The translations under genes and the position numbers were made by a program. Below are positions 1-6,057 of a stretch of 7,970 nucleotides of DNA, piece by piece. This stretch comes from Bacteroidia bacterium (lineage in GTDB: Bacteria > Bacteroidota > Bacteroidia > Cytophagales > Cyclobacteriaceae). The notes beneath the pieces are model-generated. The model saw only the letters and a list, made by a program, of their open reading frames with translations. It made no database searches and was not told where the DNA came from. Where the stretch lies: contig JANXRR010000379.1 of the NCBI GenBank assembly GCA_025356795.1, positions 1 through 7,970 on the forward strand, read 5' to 3'. Position 1 is the first letter of the stretch. Each line of letters opens with the position of its first letter.

Positions 1-116
1 TTGTCAAGCCAATCTTTGCCTTCTTGAAAAAACGTATCACCTTTTGTTTCTTGTGCCTGCACTAGCAAGTCGTTGGAGATAACTAGTAAAATTGTAGCGA
101 GAAAAAATTTCATCAT
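1..116 (-). CDS. Exported protein, N-terminal fragment (signal peptide), partial
   Basis: Only the first 38 codons lie in the window; the gene continues beyond its left edge. The peptide begins MMKFFLATILLVISNDLL and then reads VQAQETKGDTFFQEGKDWLD. That is a short basic start, a hydrophobic core of about 13 residues and a likely signal peptidase I site after VQA or AQ, as is common for exported Bacteroidota proteins. No Cys follows the hydrophobic core, so it is probably not a lipoprotein. Two ATG codons are adjacent (114-116 and 111-113); the upstream one is used here, without a Shine-Dalgarno to decide. The mature part is too short to assign a family. It is transcribed divergently from the dehydrogenase at 265. 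Export to the periplasm or outer membrane is inferred from the signal peptide alone. Confidence 0.7.
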   Translation of the reverse strand, partial: MMKFFLATILLVISNDLLVQAQETKGDTFFQEGKDWLD

Positions 117-151
117 GGCCGTTTATATTAACAAGAAAGCAAGATAGATAA

Positions 152-183
152 ACAAGTACTTGTGAACATCCGTGCTAGTACGG
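152..183. promoter_or_regulatory. Two adjacent palindromes in a divergent intergenic region
   Basis: The 148-bp gap between the divergent genes holds a perfect 12-bp palindrome, ACAAGTACTTGT (152-163). Next to it is a 14-bp near-palindrome, CCGTGCTAGTACGG (170-183), with one mismatched pair that would be G-U in RNA. Both contain AGTAC (155-159 and 177-181), 22 bp apart, about two helical turns. This suits an operator bound by a dimeric regulator, or a small structured 5' leader on the minus-strand transcript. No regulator gene is visible nearby, and the function is inference. Confidence 0.35.
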
Positions 184-264
184 AAAACTTCATTACATTA
201 TGGGGAGGTCATCACTGGATTTTATTAATTTTAGCCTTCCCTCAATTAAAAATGTGAATTGCAA

Positions 265-1383
265 ATGAAAAAAGTAATTGTGCTCGGTGCTGGTTTAGTT
301 GGTAAGGCAATGGCAATCGACCTTGCCAAAAATTTTGATGTTACTTCTGTGGATATTAATGAGCAGGCCTTGGCTGAGATTGGAAGCAAAGAAATAAAAA
401 CCCTAACCCTTGATTTCACACATACAGAGTTACTGAAAAAAGCAATTCAGCCTTTTGATTTGGTAGTAGGTGCAGTGCCCGGGTTTATGGGTTTCAAAAC
501 GGCAAAGGCTGTGATTGAAACTGGCAAAAGCATGGTTGACATTTCTTTCTTTTCGGAAGATCCATTTTTGTTAGATGAATTGGCTAAGAACAATAATGTG
601 ACAATTGTAACTGATTGTGGAGTGGCGCCAGGCATGGGCAACATCATTCTTGGTTATCATAACAAGCGAATGAAAATACATAGCTACGAATGCTTGGTAG
701 GTGGATTGCCCGTAGTGCGCGAGTGGCCATTTGAATACAAAGCTGTCTTTTCACCAATTGATGTTATTGAAGAATATACACGACCGGCTCGATACATTCA
801 GAATAGCGAGGTGGTAATACGCGAAGCACTTTCAGATACAGAGCTCATTAATTTTTCTGGTGTGGGCACGCTTGAATCTTGGAATTCTGATGGGCTCCGT
901 TCACTCATTACCACCATGCCCAACATTCCTAACATGATCGAAAAAACATTGCGGTATCCTGGTTGTGTTGAATACTTACGGATGCTCCGCTCAATTGGTT
1001 ATTTCTCCCACGAGGAAATTGAAGTGAAAGGAATGAAGATAAAACCTATTGATCTCACAACTAAATTAGTTTTTCCTCAATGGAAATTGAAACCAAGTGA
1101 AGAAGAGTTTACGATTATGAGAATTAAAATTGAAGGCGAGGAAAATGGTAAGCCTAAAAAATATGAGTATAACCTTTTAGATAGAACAGACCAAATCTCA
1201 CAAACACCATCCATGGCGCGCACTACTGGCTACACGTGTACTGCCGTTGTTAACTTGATAGCGGGAAATAGATTTTCGAGAAAAGGAATATGCCCAGCTG
1301 AGTTTGTTGGTGAAGACGAGAACAATTTTACTTTTGTAATCGACTATTTAAAGGACAGAGGAGTGAAGTATAAAGTGGAGTGA
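265..1383 (+). CDS. Saccharopine dehydrogenase-family oxidoreductase (lysine 6-dehydrogenase-like)
   Basis: A 372-residue cytosolic enzyme. The N-terminal Rossmann domain opens MKKVIVLGAGLVGKA, with the dinucleotide-binding GxGxxG at residues 8-13. Asp30 ends the second strand (VTSVDIN), which suggests NAD(H) rather than NADP(H). The family signature GAVPGFMG lies near residues 69-76 and DCGVAPGMGN near 117-126, followed by a saccharopine dehydrogenase C-terminal type domain. Length and architecture match lysine 6-dehydrogenases and related single-domain saccharopine dehydrogenase-like proteins, which oxidise the epsilon-amino group of lysine or act on saccharopine-type substrates. The exact substrate cannot be read from the sequence. 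A TTG codon in frame at 259 would add two residues; ATG at 265 is preferred because it places the Rossmann strand right at the start. It converges on an amino acid permease 19 bp downstream. Confidence 0.85.
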   Translation: MKKVIVLGAGLVGKAMAIDLAKNFDVTSVDINEQALAEIGSKEIKTLTLDFTHTELLKKAIQPFDLVVGAVPGFMGFKTAKAVIETGKSMVDISFFSEDPFLLDELAKNNNVTIVTDCGVAPGMGNIILGYHNKRMKIHSYECLVGGLPVVREWPFEYKAVFSPIDVIEEYTRPARYIQNSEVVIREALSDTELINFSGVGTLESWNSDGLRSLITTMPNIPNMIEKTLRYPGCVEYLRMLRSIGYFSHEEIEVKGMKIKPIDLTTKLVFPQWKLKPSEEEFTIMRIKIEGEENGKPKKYEYNLLDRTDQISQTPSMARTTGYTCTAVVNLIAGNRFSRKGICPAEFVGEDENNFTFVIDYLKDRGVKYKVE

Positions 1384-1395
1384 TGTATTTCATCA
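1381..1395. terminator. Weak hairpin at the convergent gene junction
   Basis: TGATG (1381-1385) and CATCA (1391-1395) form a perfect 5-bp stem with a 5-nt loop. The left arm starts with the stop codon of the dehydrogenase gene. It lies in the 19-bp gap before the end of the permease gene, so it could help end transcripts from either side. The stem is short and has no clean U-tract, so a terminator function is only tentative. Confidence 0.25.
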
Positions 1396-1402
1396 ACAAC
1401 GT

Positions 1403-3067
1403 TTACTGCGCCAACTTACTTCTCTTATACCCATAAGAAAAATAGATGGCTAAGCCAACGCTCATCCACACAAAAAAAACTAACCAACTTACAACTGGTA
1501 TTTCTATCATTAAGTAAAGGCAAAACAACATGCCCAGAATAGGAATTACTGAGAGCTTCTTTACAAAAGTGGCAATTGTAATTGCGGCAGCAAGTAGTAG
1601 AAATATCAAAAATAAAATTTCTTGGTGAGCTACCTCGCCTATGTTGTTAAACGCCCCTGTTGCTCGCTCACGGTAGCCATACACAAATAGTAAGAACAGA
1701 CCGGTAATAATCCATCGCCCATTAATGTAGGGTAATTGAAATTTCTTTGAGTCTTTAATTTTTTCTGTTTTAGGAAGGTTGAGAACACCCGCACATACCA
1801 GCACAAAAGCAAACAATGTTCCAATGCTTGTTAAATCAGTTACAATACCGATATCAATAAACAAGGCAGGAATGGCCACGAGAAAACCGGTTATAACGGT
1901 AGCGAAAGAAGGCGTTTGAAACGTGGGGTGAATTCTACTAAAAGCTTTGGGTAAAAGGCCATCGCGGCTCATGCTCATCCAAATGCGGGGCTGACCGATT
2001 TGAAAAACAATTAATACACTTGTAGCCGCTACCACGGCACTGATTGAAACAATGTATCCAATTTTCTGTAAGTTGATTTTCTCAAACACATAGGCTAACG
2101 GGTCAGCTACATTTTTAAATTCAGAATAATTGATCATTCCAGTAATCACCAGAGTAACTACCACATAAATTACGGTGCAAATCAAAAGCGAGTAGATCAT
2201 GCCCTTTGGTAAATCGCGCTGTGGATTACTGCACTCTTCGGCCATTGTTGAGATGGCATCAAAGCCAATATAAGCAAAGAACACTGCCGAAACCCCTTGC
2301 AATACACCCCGGAAATGATTGGGCATAAAGGGCACCCAGTTATCGGTGTTAATGTAAAATACCCCAATTCCCACAATAAATGCCAACACCACAAGCTTAA
2401 GACCTACCATAAAGTTTGCACTTCGCTTGCTTTCGCGAATGCCAACGTAGGCAAGCATAGTAACCAGTATTACAATTACAAATGCGGGAATATTCATGAT
2501 CACTTTATAGCCGCCAATCAAAGGAGCGGTTGTCCAAGCAAGATTTTCCAACGGTTTTCCATCATGGGCAGCAGCATCAAACAACACCTTAGCAGTTTTA
2601 GAATCGGTGGTGAGCCACAGGGGCATGTGAATGTTGAACCCTTCCAACAAGTTTACAAAATAGCTGCTCCACGAAATAGATAGCACAACGTTGCCAATGC
2701 CGTATTCCAAAATTAAAGCCCAGCCAATTACCCAAGCTATTACTTCTCCTATAGTCACGTATGAGTAAGTGTAAGCACTTCCTGCTACCGGAATGCGCGA
2801 GGCAAATTCAGCATAGCACAAGGCCGTAAAACCACAGGTAACGGCAATAATCAAAAACAAGAAAATAACCCCAGGCCCACCATTGTAAGCAGCCTGCCCG
2901 ATGGTAGAAAATATTCCGGCCCCAATTACAGCCGCAATGCCCATTGAAGTTAAGTCGCGAACGCCCAATACCTTCTTTAACCCCGATGATTGCCCATCTT
3001 CAAGCCCAGCCTCGGTATCTTTTAAGATTTTATCCAGCGATTTTTTCCTGAAAAGGGAGTTTGACAT
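1403..3067 (-). CDS. APC-family amino acid permease (cationic amino acid transporter type)
   Basis: A 554-residue inner-membrane transporter of the amino acid-polyamine-organocation superfamily. After a charged cytoplasmic N-terminus of about 35 residues comes the first transmembrane helix with the substrate-site motif GIAAVIGAGIFSTIGQAA (residues 43-60). Then come CYAEFASRIPVAGSAYTY (about 84-101) and, further on, FFAYIGFDAISTMAEE followed by NPQRDLPKG, hallmarks of the CAT subfamily that includes bacterial YfnA-type permeases. About 12-14 hydrophobic segments are visible, with a hydrophilic loop near residues 145-185. These proteins import basic or broad-range amino acids; the substrate here is not proven. 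The frame stays open to a TTG at 3091, but ATG at 3067 starts a normal N-terminus. The gene is convergent with the lysine-dehydrogenase-like gene and divergent from the exonuclease gene. Confidence 0.9.
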   Translation of the reverse strand: MSNSLFRKKSLDKILKDTEAGLEDGQSSGLKKVLGVRDLTSMGIAAVIGAGIFSTIGQAAYNGGPGVIFLFLIIAVTCGFTALCYAEFASRIPVAGSAYTYSYVTIGEVIAWVIGWALILEYGIGNVVLSISWSSYFVNLLEGFNIHMPLWLTTDSKTAKVLFDAAAHDGKPLENLAWTTAPLIGGYKVIMNIPAFVIVILVTMLAYVGIRESKRSANFMVGLKLVVLAFIVGIGVFYINTDNWVPFMPNHFRGVLQGVSAVFFAYIGFDAISTMAEECSNPQRDLPKGMIYSLLICTVIYVVVTLVITGMINYSEFKNVADPLAYVFEKINLQKIGYIVSISAVVAATSVLIVFQIGQPRIWMSMSRDGLLPKAFSRIHPTFQTPSFATVITGFLVAIPALFIDIGIVTDLTSIGTLFAFVLVCAGVLNLPKTEKIKDSKKFQLPYINGRWIITGLFLLFVYGYRERATGAFNNIGEVAHQEILFLIFLLLAAAITIATFVKKLSVIPILGMLFCLYLMIEIPVVSWLVFFVWMSVGLAIYFSYGYKRSKLAQ

Positions 3068-3145
3068 AGCTAACTGATTTATCTGCCTCAAAGTAGTAAA
3101 AATTGGGATGCATACCGTATGTGACTTAGCAACAAGATTTTTTGA

Positions 3146-3180
3146 TTTGTTTTTTCAATCACGCAAGTGCCTTATCTTTA
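3146..3180 (+). promoter_or_regulatory. Candidate Bacteroidota promoter for the exonuclease gene
   Basis: TTTG at 3146-3149 resembles the -33 element of the Bacteroidota primary sigma factor. TATCTTTA at 3173-3180 matches the -7 consensus TAnnTTTG in all but its last base. The gap is 23 bp, the long end of the accepted range. Transcription would begin about 35 bp before the ATG at 3222. The assignment is by motif only. Confidence 0.4.
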
Positions 3181-3221
3181 TCCAACTTTTTATTAACCAT
3201 TTTCATTTTTTAAACTTATTC

Positions 3222-3821
3222 ATGTCTAGTTTTAGGTATCCTGAAAAAGTTGTTATAACCAATGACGAAATCAATGAGCTTGCCATTGGAGCTTTTGATG
3301 GCAACGTGGAGTTGATTTCGGATAAGAAATTTATTTGCAATGCTTTTGAAGAAATAAGCCAACACAAGGCAGTGGGTTTTGATACAGAGACACGCCCTGT
3401 TTTTGTAAGTGGCCAGCAGAACAAAGTAGCCCTAATGCAAATTGCTATTCCTAAAAAAGTTTATTTGATCCGCTTGCACCTTACGGGATTCACATCAGAG
3501 ATAATTAAATTTCTAGAAGATGATTCTATCCATAAAATAGGCGTGGCCCTTCGCGATGACATAAAAGCACTGGACAGGCTGAAAAGATTTAAACCCGCTG
3601 GTATTGTTGAGCTTACCACACTTACCAAGCAAGCAGGCATTGAGGTTGAAAGTGTGAAAAAACTGGCCGCACTTTTTCTTGGCTTCCGCATTTCCAAAGG
3701 CGCGCAGACCAGCAATTGGGAGGCACCTGAACTAAACGAAAAGCAAATTAGCTATGCTGCTACTGATGCCTGGGTTTGCCTAGAGGTATATAAAATGCTT
3801 GCTAAGCAGCAGGCTTTGTAA
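3222..3821 (+). CDS. Stand-alone 3'-5' exonuclease, DEDDy (RNase D/WRN-like) domain
   Basis: A 199-residue cytosolic nuclease consisting of essentially one exonuclease fold. Exo I is VGFDTETRP with Asp54 and Glu56. Exo II is [12 protein letters not shown] with Asp113 as the likely metal ligand. Exo III is SYAATDAW with Tyr178 and Asp182, spaced as in the DEDDy class. Four acidic residues binding two metal ions would hydrolyse RNA or DNA from the 3' end. It lacks the HRDC domains of full RNase D (about 370 residues), so it is a minimal enzyme like the exonuclease domain of WRN; the nucleic acid substrate is unknown. The frame runs open upstream to 3108, but that extension is low-complexity and contains the promoter candidate; ATG 3222 starts just before conserved-looking sequence. 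Its last 20 bp overlap the end of the convergent MFS gene. Confidence 0.85.
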   Translation: MSSFRYPEKVVITNDEINELAIGAFDGNVELISDKKFICNAFEEISQHKAVGFDTETRPVFVSGQQNKVALMQIAIPKKVYLIRLHLTGFTSEIIKFLEDDSIHKIGVALRDDIKALDRLKRFKPAGIVELTTLTKQAGIEVESVKKLAALFLGFRISKGAQTSNWEAPELNEKQISYAATDAWVCLEVYKMLAKQQAL

Positions 3822-5049
3822 GGGGTTGAGGTAAGGGTAAACTATTCTTAAGAGTTCTTCTCGCTAAAAGGGCACTTATAAGAGTGAGCACCGCCCCCAG
3901 CAACATGGCAGCACCTGGAAAATAAATTGGTGACTCTACCTTATCGCCAAAATAGGCAAACAAATTATTCATAACGGGTGGCCCAATTACCGAAGCCAAG
4001 CTCATTAAGCTAGTAAAGCCTCCTTGAAGTTCACCTTGCTCATTGGCAGGCACACCGCTGCTCATAACCCCTTGCATGGCCGGGCCGGCAATACCGCCAA
4101 AGCAATACACTACTGTAAACACATACATCATCCAACCTTGAGTTGAAAAAGCATACAAGAGAAAGCCCAGCGCATATAAGCCCAAGCCCATATACACTGT
4201 TTTATGCTGGCCTAAGGCAGGGATTATTTTACGGATAAACACACCTTGCACCAGAGCAAACACAAAGCCCACCACGCCCAACGAAATACCAATGTCTTTG
4301 GGCGTCCACTGAAATTTTTCCATAGTGTAATACGACCAGTTGCTTTGCACGGCATGTGCCGCCACATACACCAACGCTAACGAGGCTATCAAGCCGCCTA
4401 TTAATTTATAGCGCAACAAACTTGAAAGTGTGCCCACGGGGTTGGCACGTTTCCATTCAAATTTTCTGCGGTTTTCTAAGGCGAGAGACTCAGGCAGAAT
4501 AAAGAACCCATATAACCAGTTTAACAGGGCAAGGCCCGCGGCCACCAAGAAAGGAAAGCGTGGCCCAAACTCACCAAGGAAACCACCCAACAAGGGGCCT
4601 ATAATAAATCCTAGACCAAAAGCCGCACCCATAATGCCAAAGTTCTGCGCTCGTTTTTCAGGAGTGCTTATGTCTGCAATGTATGCTCCCGCAGTGGTAA
4701 AGCTAGCGCCCATAATGCCGGCTATGATGCGCCCCGCAAAAAGCCAACCTATGGTGGGGGCAAAATATAAAACCAGGTAGTCAATACCAAAACCAAAGAG
4801 CGATGCCAACAGAACCTTGCGTCTGCCGTAGCGGTCGCTCAAGCCCCCTACAATAGGTGAGCAAATAAATTGAGTTACGGCATAGGAGGCAATCAACCAC
4901 CCACCATAGGTAGCAGCCAAACTCATGGAGCCGCCCGTCAGTTGTTGGATCAACTTTGGCATTACCGGAATGATAAGCCCAAAGCCTGTAACATCAATGA
5001 GCAGTGTAACAAAAATAAAACCTAGCGCAGCTTTTCTCTTCTCGGCCAT
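3802..5049 (-). CDS. MFS transporter, TetA-like (TCR/Tet) drug:H+ antiporter family
   Basis: A 415-residue inner-membrane protein of the major facilitator superfamily with about 12 hydrophobic segments in two halves. The first helix carries [15 protein letters not shown] (Asp19), closely resembling the start of tetracycline-efflux proteins. Motif [15 protein letters not shown], lies at about residues 68-81 in the loop after helix 2. [11 protein letters not shown] and [13 protein letters not shown] follow, and the antiporter motif [13 protein letters not shown], is near residues 145-156. These features fit a proton-driven multidrug or tetracycline-type exporter. Chromosomal members of this family often do not confer tetracycline resistance, so no gene symbol is given. 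The start is ATG at 5047-5049, with TGGCCGAG following and no Shine-Dalgarno. Its TAG stop lies inside the 3' end of the convergent exonuclease gene. Confidence 0.9.
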   Translation of the reverse strand: MAEKRKAALGFIFVTLLIDVTGFGLIIPVMPKLIQQLTGGSMSLAATYGGWLIASYAVTQFICSPIVGGLSDRYGRRKVLLASLFGFGIDYLVLYFAPTIGWLFAGRIIAGIMGASFTTAGAYIADISTPEKRAQNFGIMGAAFGLGFIIGPLLGGFLGEFGPRFPFLVAAGLALLNWLYGFFILPESLALENRRKFEWKRANPVGTLSSLLRYKLIGGLIASLALVYVAAHAVQSNWSYYTMEKFQWTPKDIGISLGVVGFVFALVQGVFIRKIIPALGQHKTVYMGLGLYALGFLLYAFSTQGWMMYVFTVVYCFGGIAGPAMQGVMSSGVPANEQGELQGGFTSLMSLASVIGPPVMNNLFAYFGDKVESPIYFPGAAMLLGAVLTLISALLARRTLKNSLPLPQPLTKPAA

Positions 5050-5158
5050 AGTTGAAAATTAAAAGCCCGAAGATAAGGGTTATTTTAGTTTGGGAAATGG
5101 ATTTTTGACCGAATGCAAGGGAGCTGTATTTACAGGAGTACCTCACAGTGCTGGTTGT

Positions 5159-5311
5159 TCATTCACCTTCTACCTTCATATCGCTTTTTACTTTCTTTCC
5201 ATGTTTTATTTTATCCGAAGGTTCCTTCAAAGGCAAGGTAAAATAAATGAGGAGCCTTCACCTTCTATACTTTCCACCCATATTTCCACCGCATTCGGTT
5301 TGCCTTGAAAA
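5159..5311 (-). pseudogene. Frameshifted C-terminal remnant of a histidine kinase
   Basis: In one minus-strand frame the bases from 5289 down read VEIWVESIEGEGSSF, which matches the last part of the HATPase_c domain (typically GGxIWVESxxGxGSxF). Directly after it, in another frame, the sequence reads YFTLPLKEPSDKIKHGKK and continues to a TGA at 5159-5161. YFTLPLKE is a typical kinase C-terminus. Restoring a single base in the T-run around 5246-5249 would join the two pieces. Upstream, a third segment, FSRQTECGGN (5311-5282), resembles the FSKQIVEAHGG stretch that normally precedes IWVES, with small indels. The upstream GLGL G2 box, N-box and His domain are missing, so this is gene debris. It is a different kinase from the one at 6058, which ends in EGSTFKVYFKK. 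The kinase identity rests on motif reading alone. Confidence 0.45.
5205..5247. repeat. Inverted repeat with nested hairpin
   Basis: TTTATTTTA (5205-5213) is the exact reverse complement of TAAAATAAA (5239-5247). Between the arms, GAAGG-TT-CCTTC (5217-5228) forms a second, tighter hairpin. The outer arms are entirely A/T, so this is not a classical intrinsic terminator. It overlaps the kinase remnant and may partly be chance in A+T-rich sequence. Confidence 0.35.
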
Positions 5312-5449
5312 CTGAATTTCCAGCGTGTCAGTTTGTTATCACCTACATCATGAATAAAGGCGTTCACGCAAGAATATCTTAACGGGCGTAACGGCTCAGC
5401 AGGTAAAAACGTCAAAATGAGTTGACGGGAATAAGGTGCAAAAACGTGG

Positions 5450-5483
5450 TTGATGTGGATAAAAGTGAAATTCCCTATTTTTG
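5450..5483 (+). promoter_or_regulatory. Bacteroidota-type promoter upstream of the leader ORF and VOC gene
   Basis: TATTTTTG at 5476-5483 is a full match to the -7 consensus TAnnTTTG. A TTG at 5450-5452 lies 23 bp upstream, acceptable for the -33 element. Transcription would start near 5488-5490, giving a leader of about 15 nt before the GTG at 5503. This is the best promoter match I noticed in the window and the only convincing one pointing into the VOC gene. Confidence 0.5.
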
Positions 5484-5502
5484 GAGGGATATATAAGAGC
5501 TT

Positions 5503-5616
5503 GTGAAACAATTACTGACGACATTGATGTTTGTTTTGATTACAGTTAGTATTCATGAACAAAATAGCTGCTCCGAGAAGTGTATGGCCAATTTTCCAGC
5601 AAAATTACATTACTAA
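5503..5616 (+). CDS. Short signal-peptide-like ORF (severed exported-protein start or leader peptide)
   Basis: A 37-codon reading frame starts at GTG 5503 (ATG at 5527 is an alternative). It begins with the signal-like VKQLLTTLMFVLITVSI, then HEQNSC, and ends shortly after at TAA 5614-5616. A lysine followed by about 14 hydrophobic residues and a Gln near the possible cleavage point fits a Bacteroidota Sec signal peptide. Nothing long enough to be a mature protein follows, so it is probably the 5' end of a gene cut off by a rearrangement. It sits just after a strong promoter match, ends 6 bp before the VOC ATG, and is in the same frame as the VOC gene (40 codons upstream). Translation-coupled expression of the VOC gene, or a leader-peptide role, is therefore possible. 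Whether it is translated is unknown. Confidence 0.4.
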   Translation: MKQLLTTLMFVLITVSIHEQNSCSEKCMANFPAKLHY

Positions 5617-5622
5617 ATAAAT

Positions 5623-5982
5623 ATGCTAACAGAAATAAATCCAAAGTTGCCAATGAGAAACAAAGAGGTAACGAAAGACTATTATATAAACAAATTAGGG
5701 TTTCGGATTTTTGGTGACAACGACTTTGATGGTTACTTAATGGTTCATAAGGACAATATTCAAATTCACTTTTTTGAGTTCAAAGACCTTAACTTAAAAG
5801 AAAACTACGGGCAAGTTTATATCAGAACTAATGAGATTGATAAACTTTACCAAACGCTTTTGGACAGCAAAATCTCAATTCACCCAAACGGACATTTAGA
5901 AACAAAACCTTGGGGCCAAAGAGAATTTACTTTACTTGACCCTGACAACAACTTATTGACTGTTGGACAGAGTTTAGGATAA
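5623..5982 (+). CDS. VOC/glyoxalase-superfamily protein, bleomycin-resistance-like
   Basis: A complete 119-residue cytosolic protein, the usual length for a two-module vicinal-oxygen-chelate domain of the bleomycin-resistance-protein type. The first module contains VTKDYYINKLGFRIFGDND and then IQIHFFEFKD; the second ends with PWGQREFTLLDPDNNLLTVGQ, the characteristic closing strand motif of Ble-like proteins. Family members with this ending often bind and sequester bleomycin-type drugs without catalysis, but many are of unknown substrate, so resistance is only a possibility. The ATG follows an A/T-rich stretch without a Shine-Dalgarno. The gene is noticeably richer in A+T and in Asn, Lys and Ile codons than the flanking MFS gene, and it is preceded by gene debris, which suggests later arrival. 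It converges on the sensor kinase with a 75-bp gap. Confidence 0.85.
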   Translation: MLTEINPKLPMRNKEVTKDYYINKLGFRIFGDNDFDGYLMVHKDNIQIHFFEFKDLNLKENYGQVYIRTNEIDKLYQTLLDSKISIHPNGHLETKPWGQREFTLLDPDNNLLTVGQSLG

Positions 5983-6004
5983 TGTTTTTGCCATTTCAGA
6001 TGGT

Positions 6005-6036
6005 TCACCTGAAACTAATTGAAGCCTTTAAGGTGA
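6005..6036. terminator. Imperfect stem-loop between convergent genes
   Basis: TCACCT (6005-6010) and AGGTGA (6031-6036) are exact reverse complements with a 20-nt loop, in the 75-bp gap between the VOC gene and the end of the kinase gene. No U-tract follows in either direction, so a bidirectional terminator role is only a weak suggestion from position. Confidence 0.2.
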
Positions 6037-6057
6037 TGGAACACCAAAATTGGCGCT

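Larger units (their letters stand above)
5050..5622. other. 573-bp stretch without an intact gene, between the MFS and VOC genes
   Basis: No full-length gene is found here. Listed separately below are a probable histidine-kinase tail remnant on the minus strand, an inverted repeat, a strong promoter-like element, and a short signal-peptide-like ORF on the plus strand. A small hairpin, CTGTA-TT-TACAG (5124-5135), is also present. An 11-bp direct repeat, TTCACCTTCTA, occurs at 5162-5172 and 5257-5267. A 94-codon open frame on the minus strand (5227-5511) contains part of the kinase remnant; the rest of it matches no family I recognise. Confidence 0.6.

Noticed and set aside
226..233. TAATTTTA as a -7 box for the dehydrogenase gene
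   Set aside because: The last base departs from TAnnTTTG and no -33 TTG lies at the right spacing.
2297..2683. 128-codon plus-strand ORF inside the permease gene
   Set aside because: It lies wholly antisense to strongly conserved permease coding sequence and its composition resembles no protein family.
3108..3221. N-terminal 38-codon extension of the exonuclease
   Set aside because: The extension is rich in Phe, Leu and His from a T-rich intergenic stretch and would include the promoter candidate; ATG 3222 is more natural.
4430..4780. 116-codon plus-strand ORF inside the MFS gene
   Set aside because: It is a Pro/Lys-rich antisense shadow of a well-supported transporter gene.
5068..5075. 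Minus-strand -7 box (TATCTTCG) for the MFS gene
   Set aside because: One mismatch to TAnnTTTG and no TTG at an acceptable distance upstream; too weak to list as a feature.
5471..5488. TCCCT/AGGGA hairpin around the promoter -7 box
   Set aside because: A 5-bp stem with an 8-nt loop that overlaps a consensus promoter element; more simply explained as promoter sequence.
5227..5511. 94-codon minus-strand ORF as a real gene
   Set aside because: Its start overlaps the plus-strand promoter and signal-like ORF, most of it matches no known family, and its end is better explained as one frame of a broken kinase tail.
5983..6057. Integron attC site after the VOC gene
   Set aside because: I could not find paired core sites of the GTTRRRY/RYYYAAC type flanking an imperfect palindrome.
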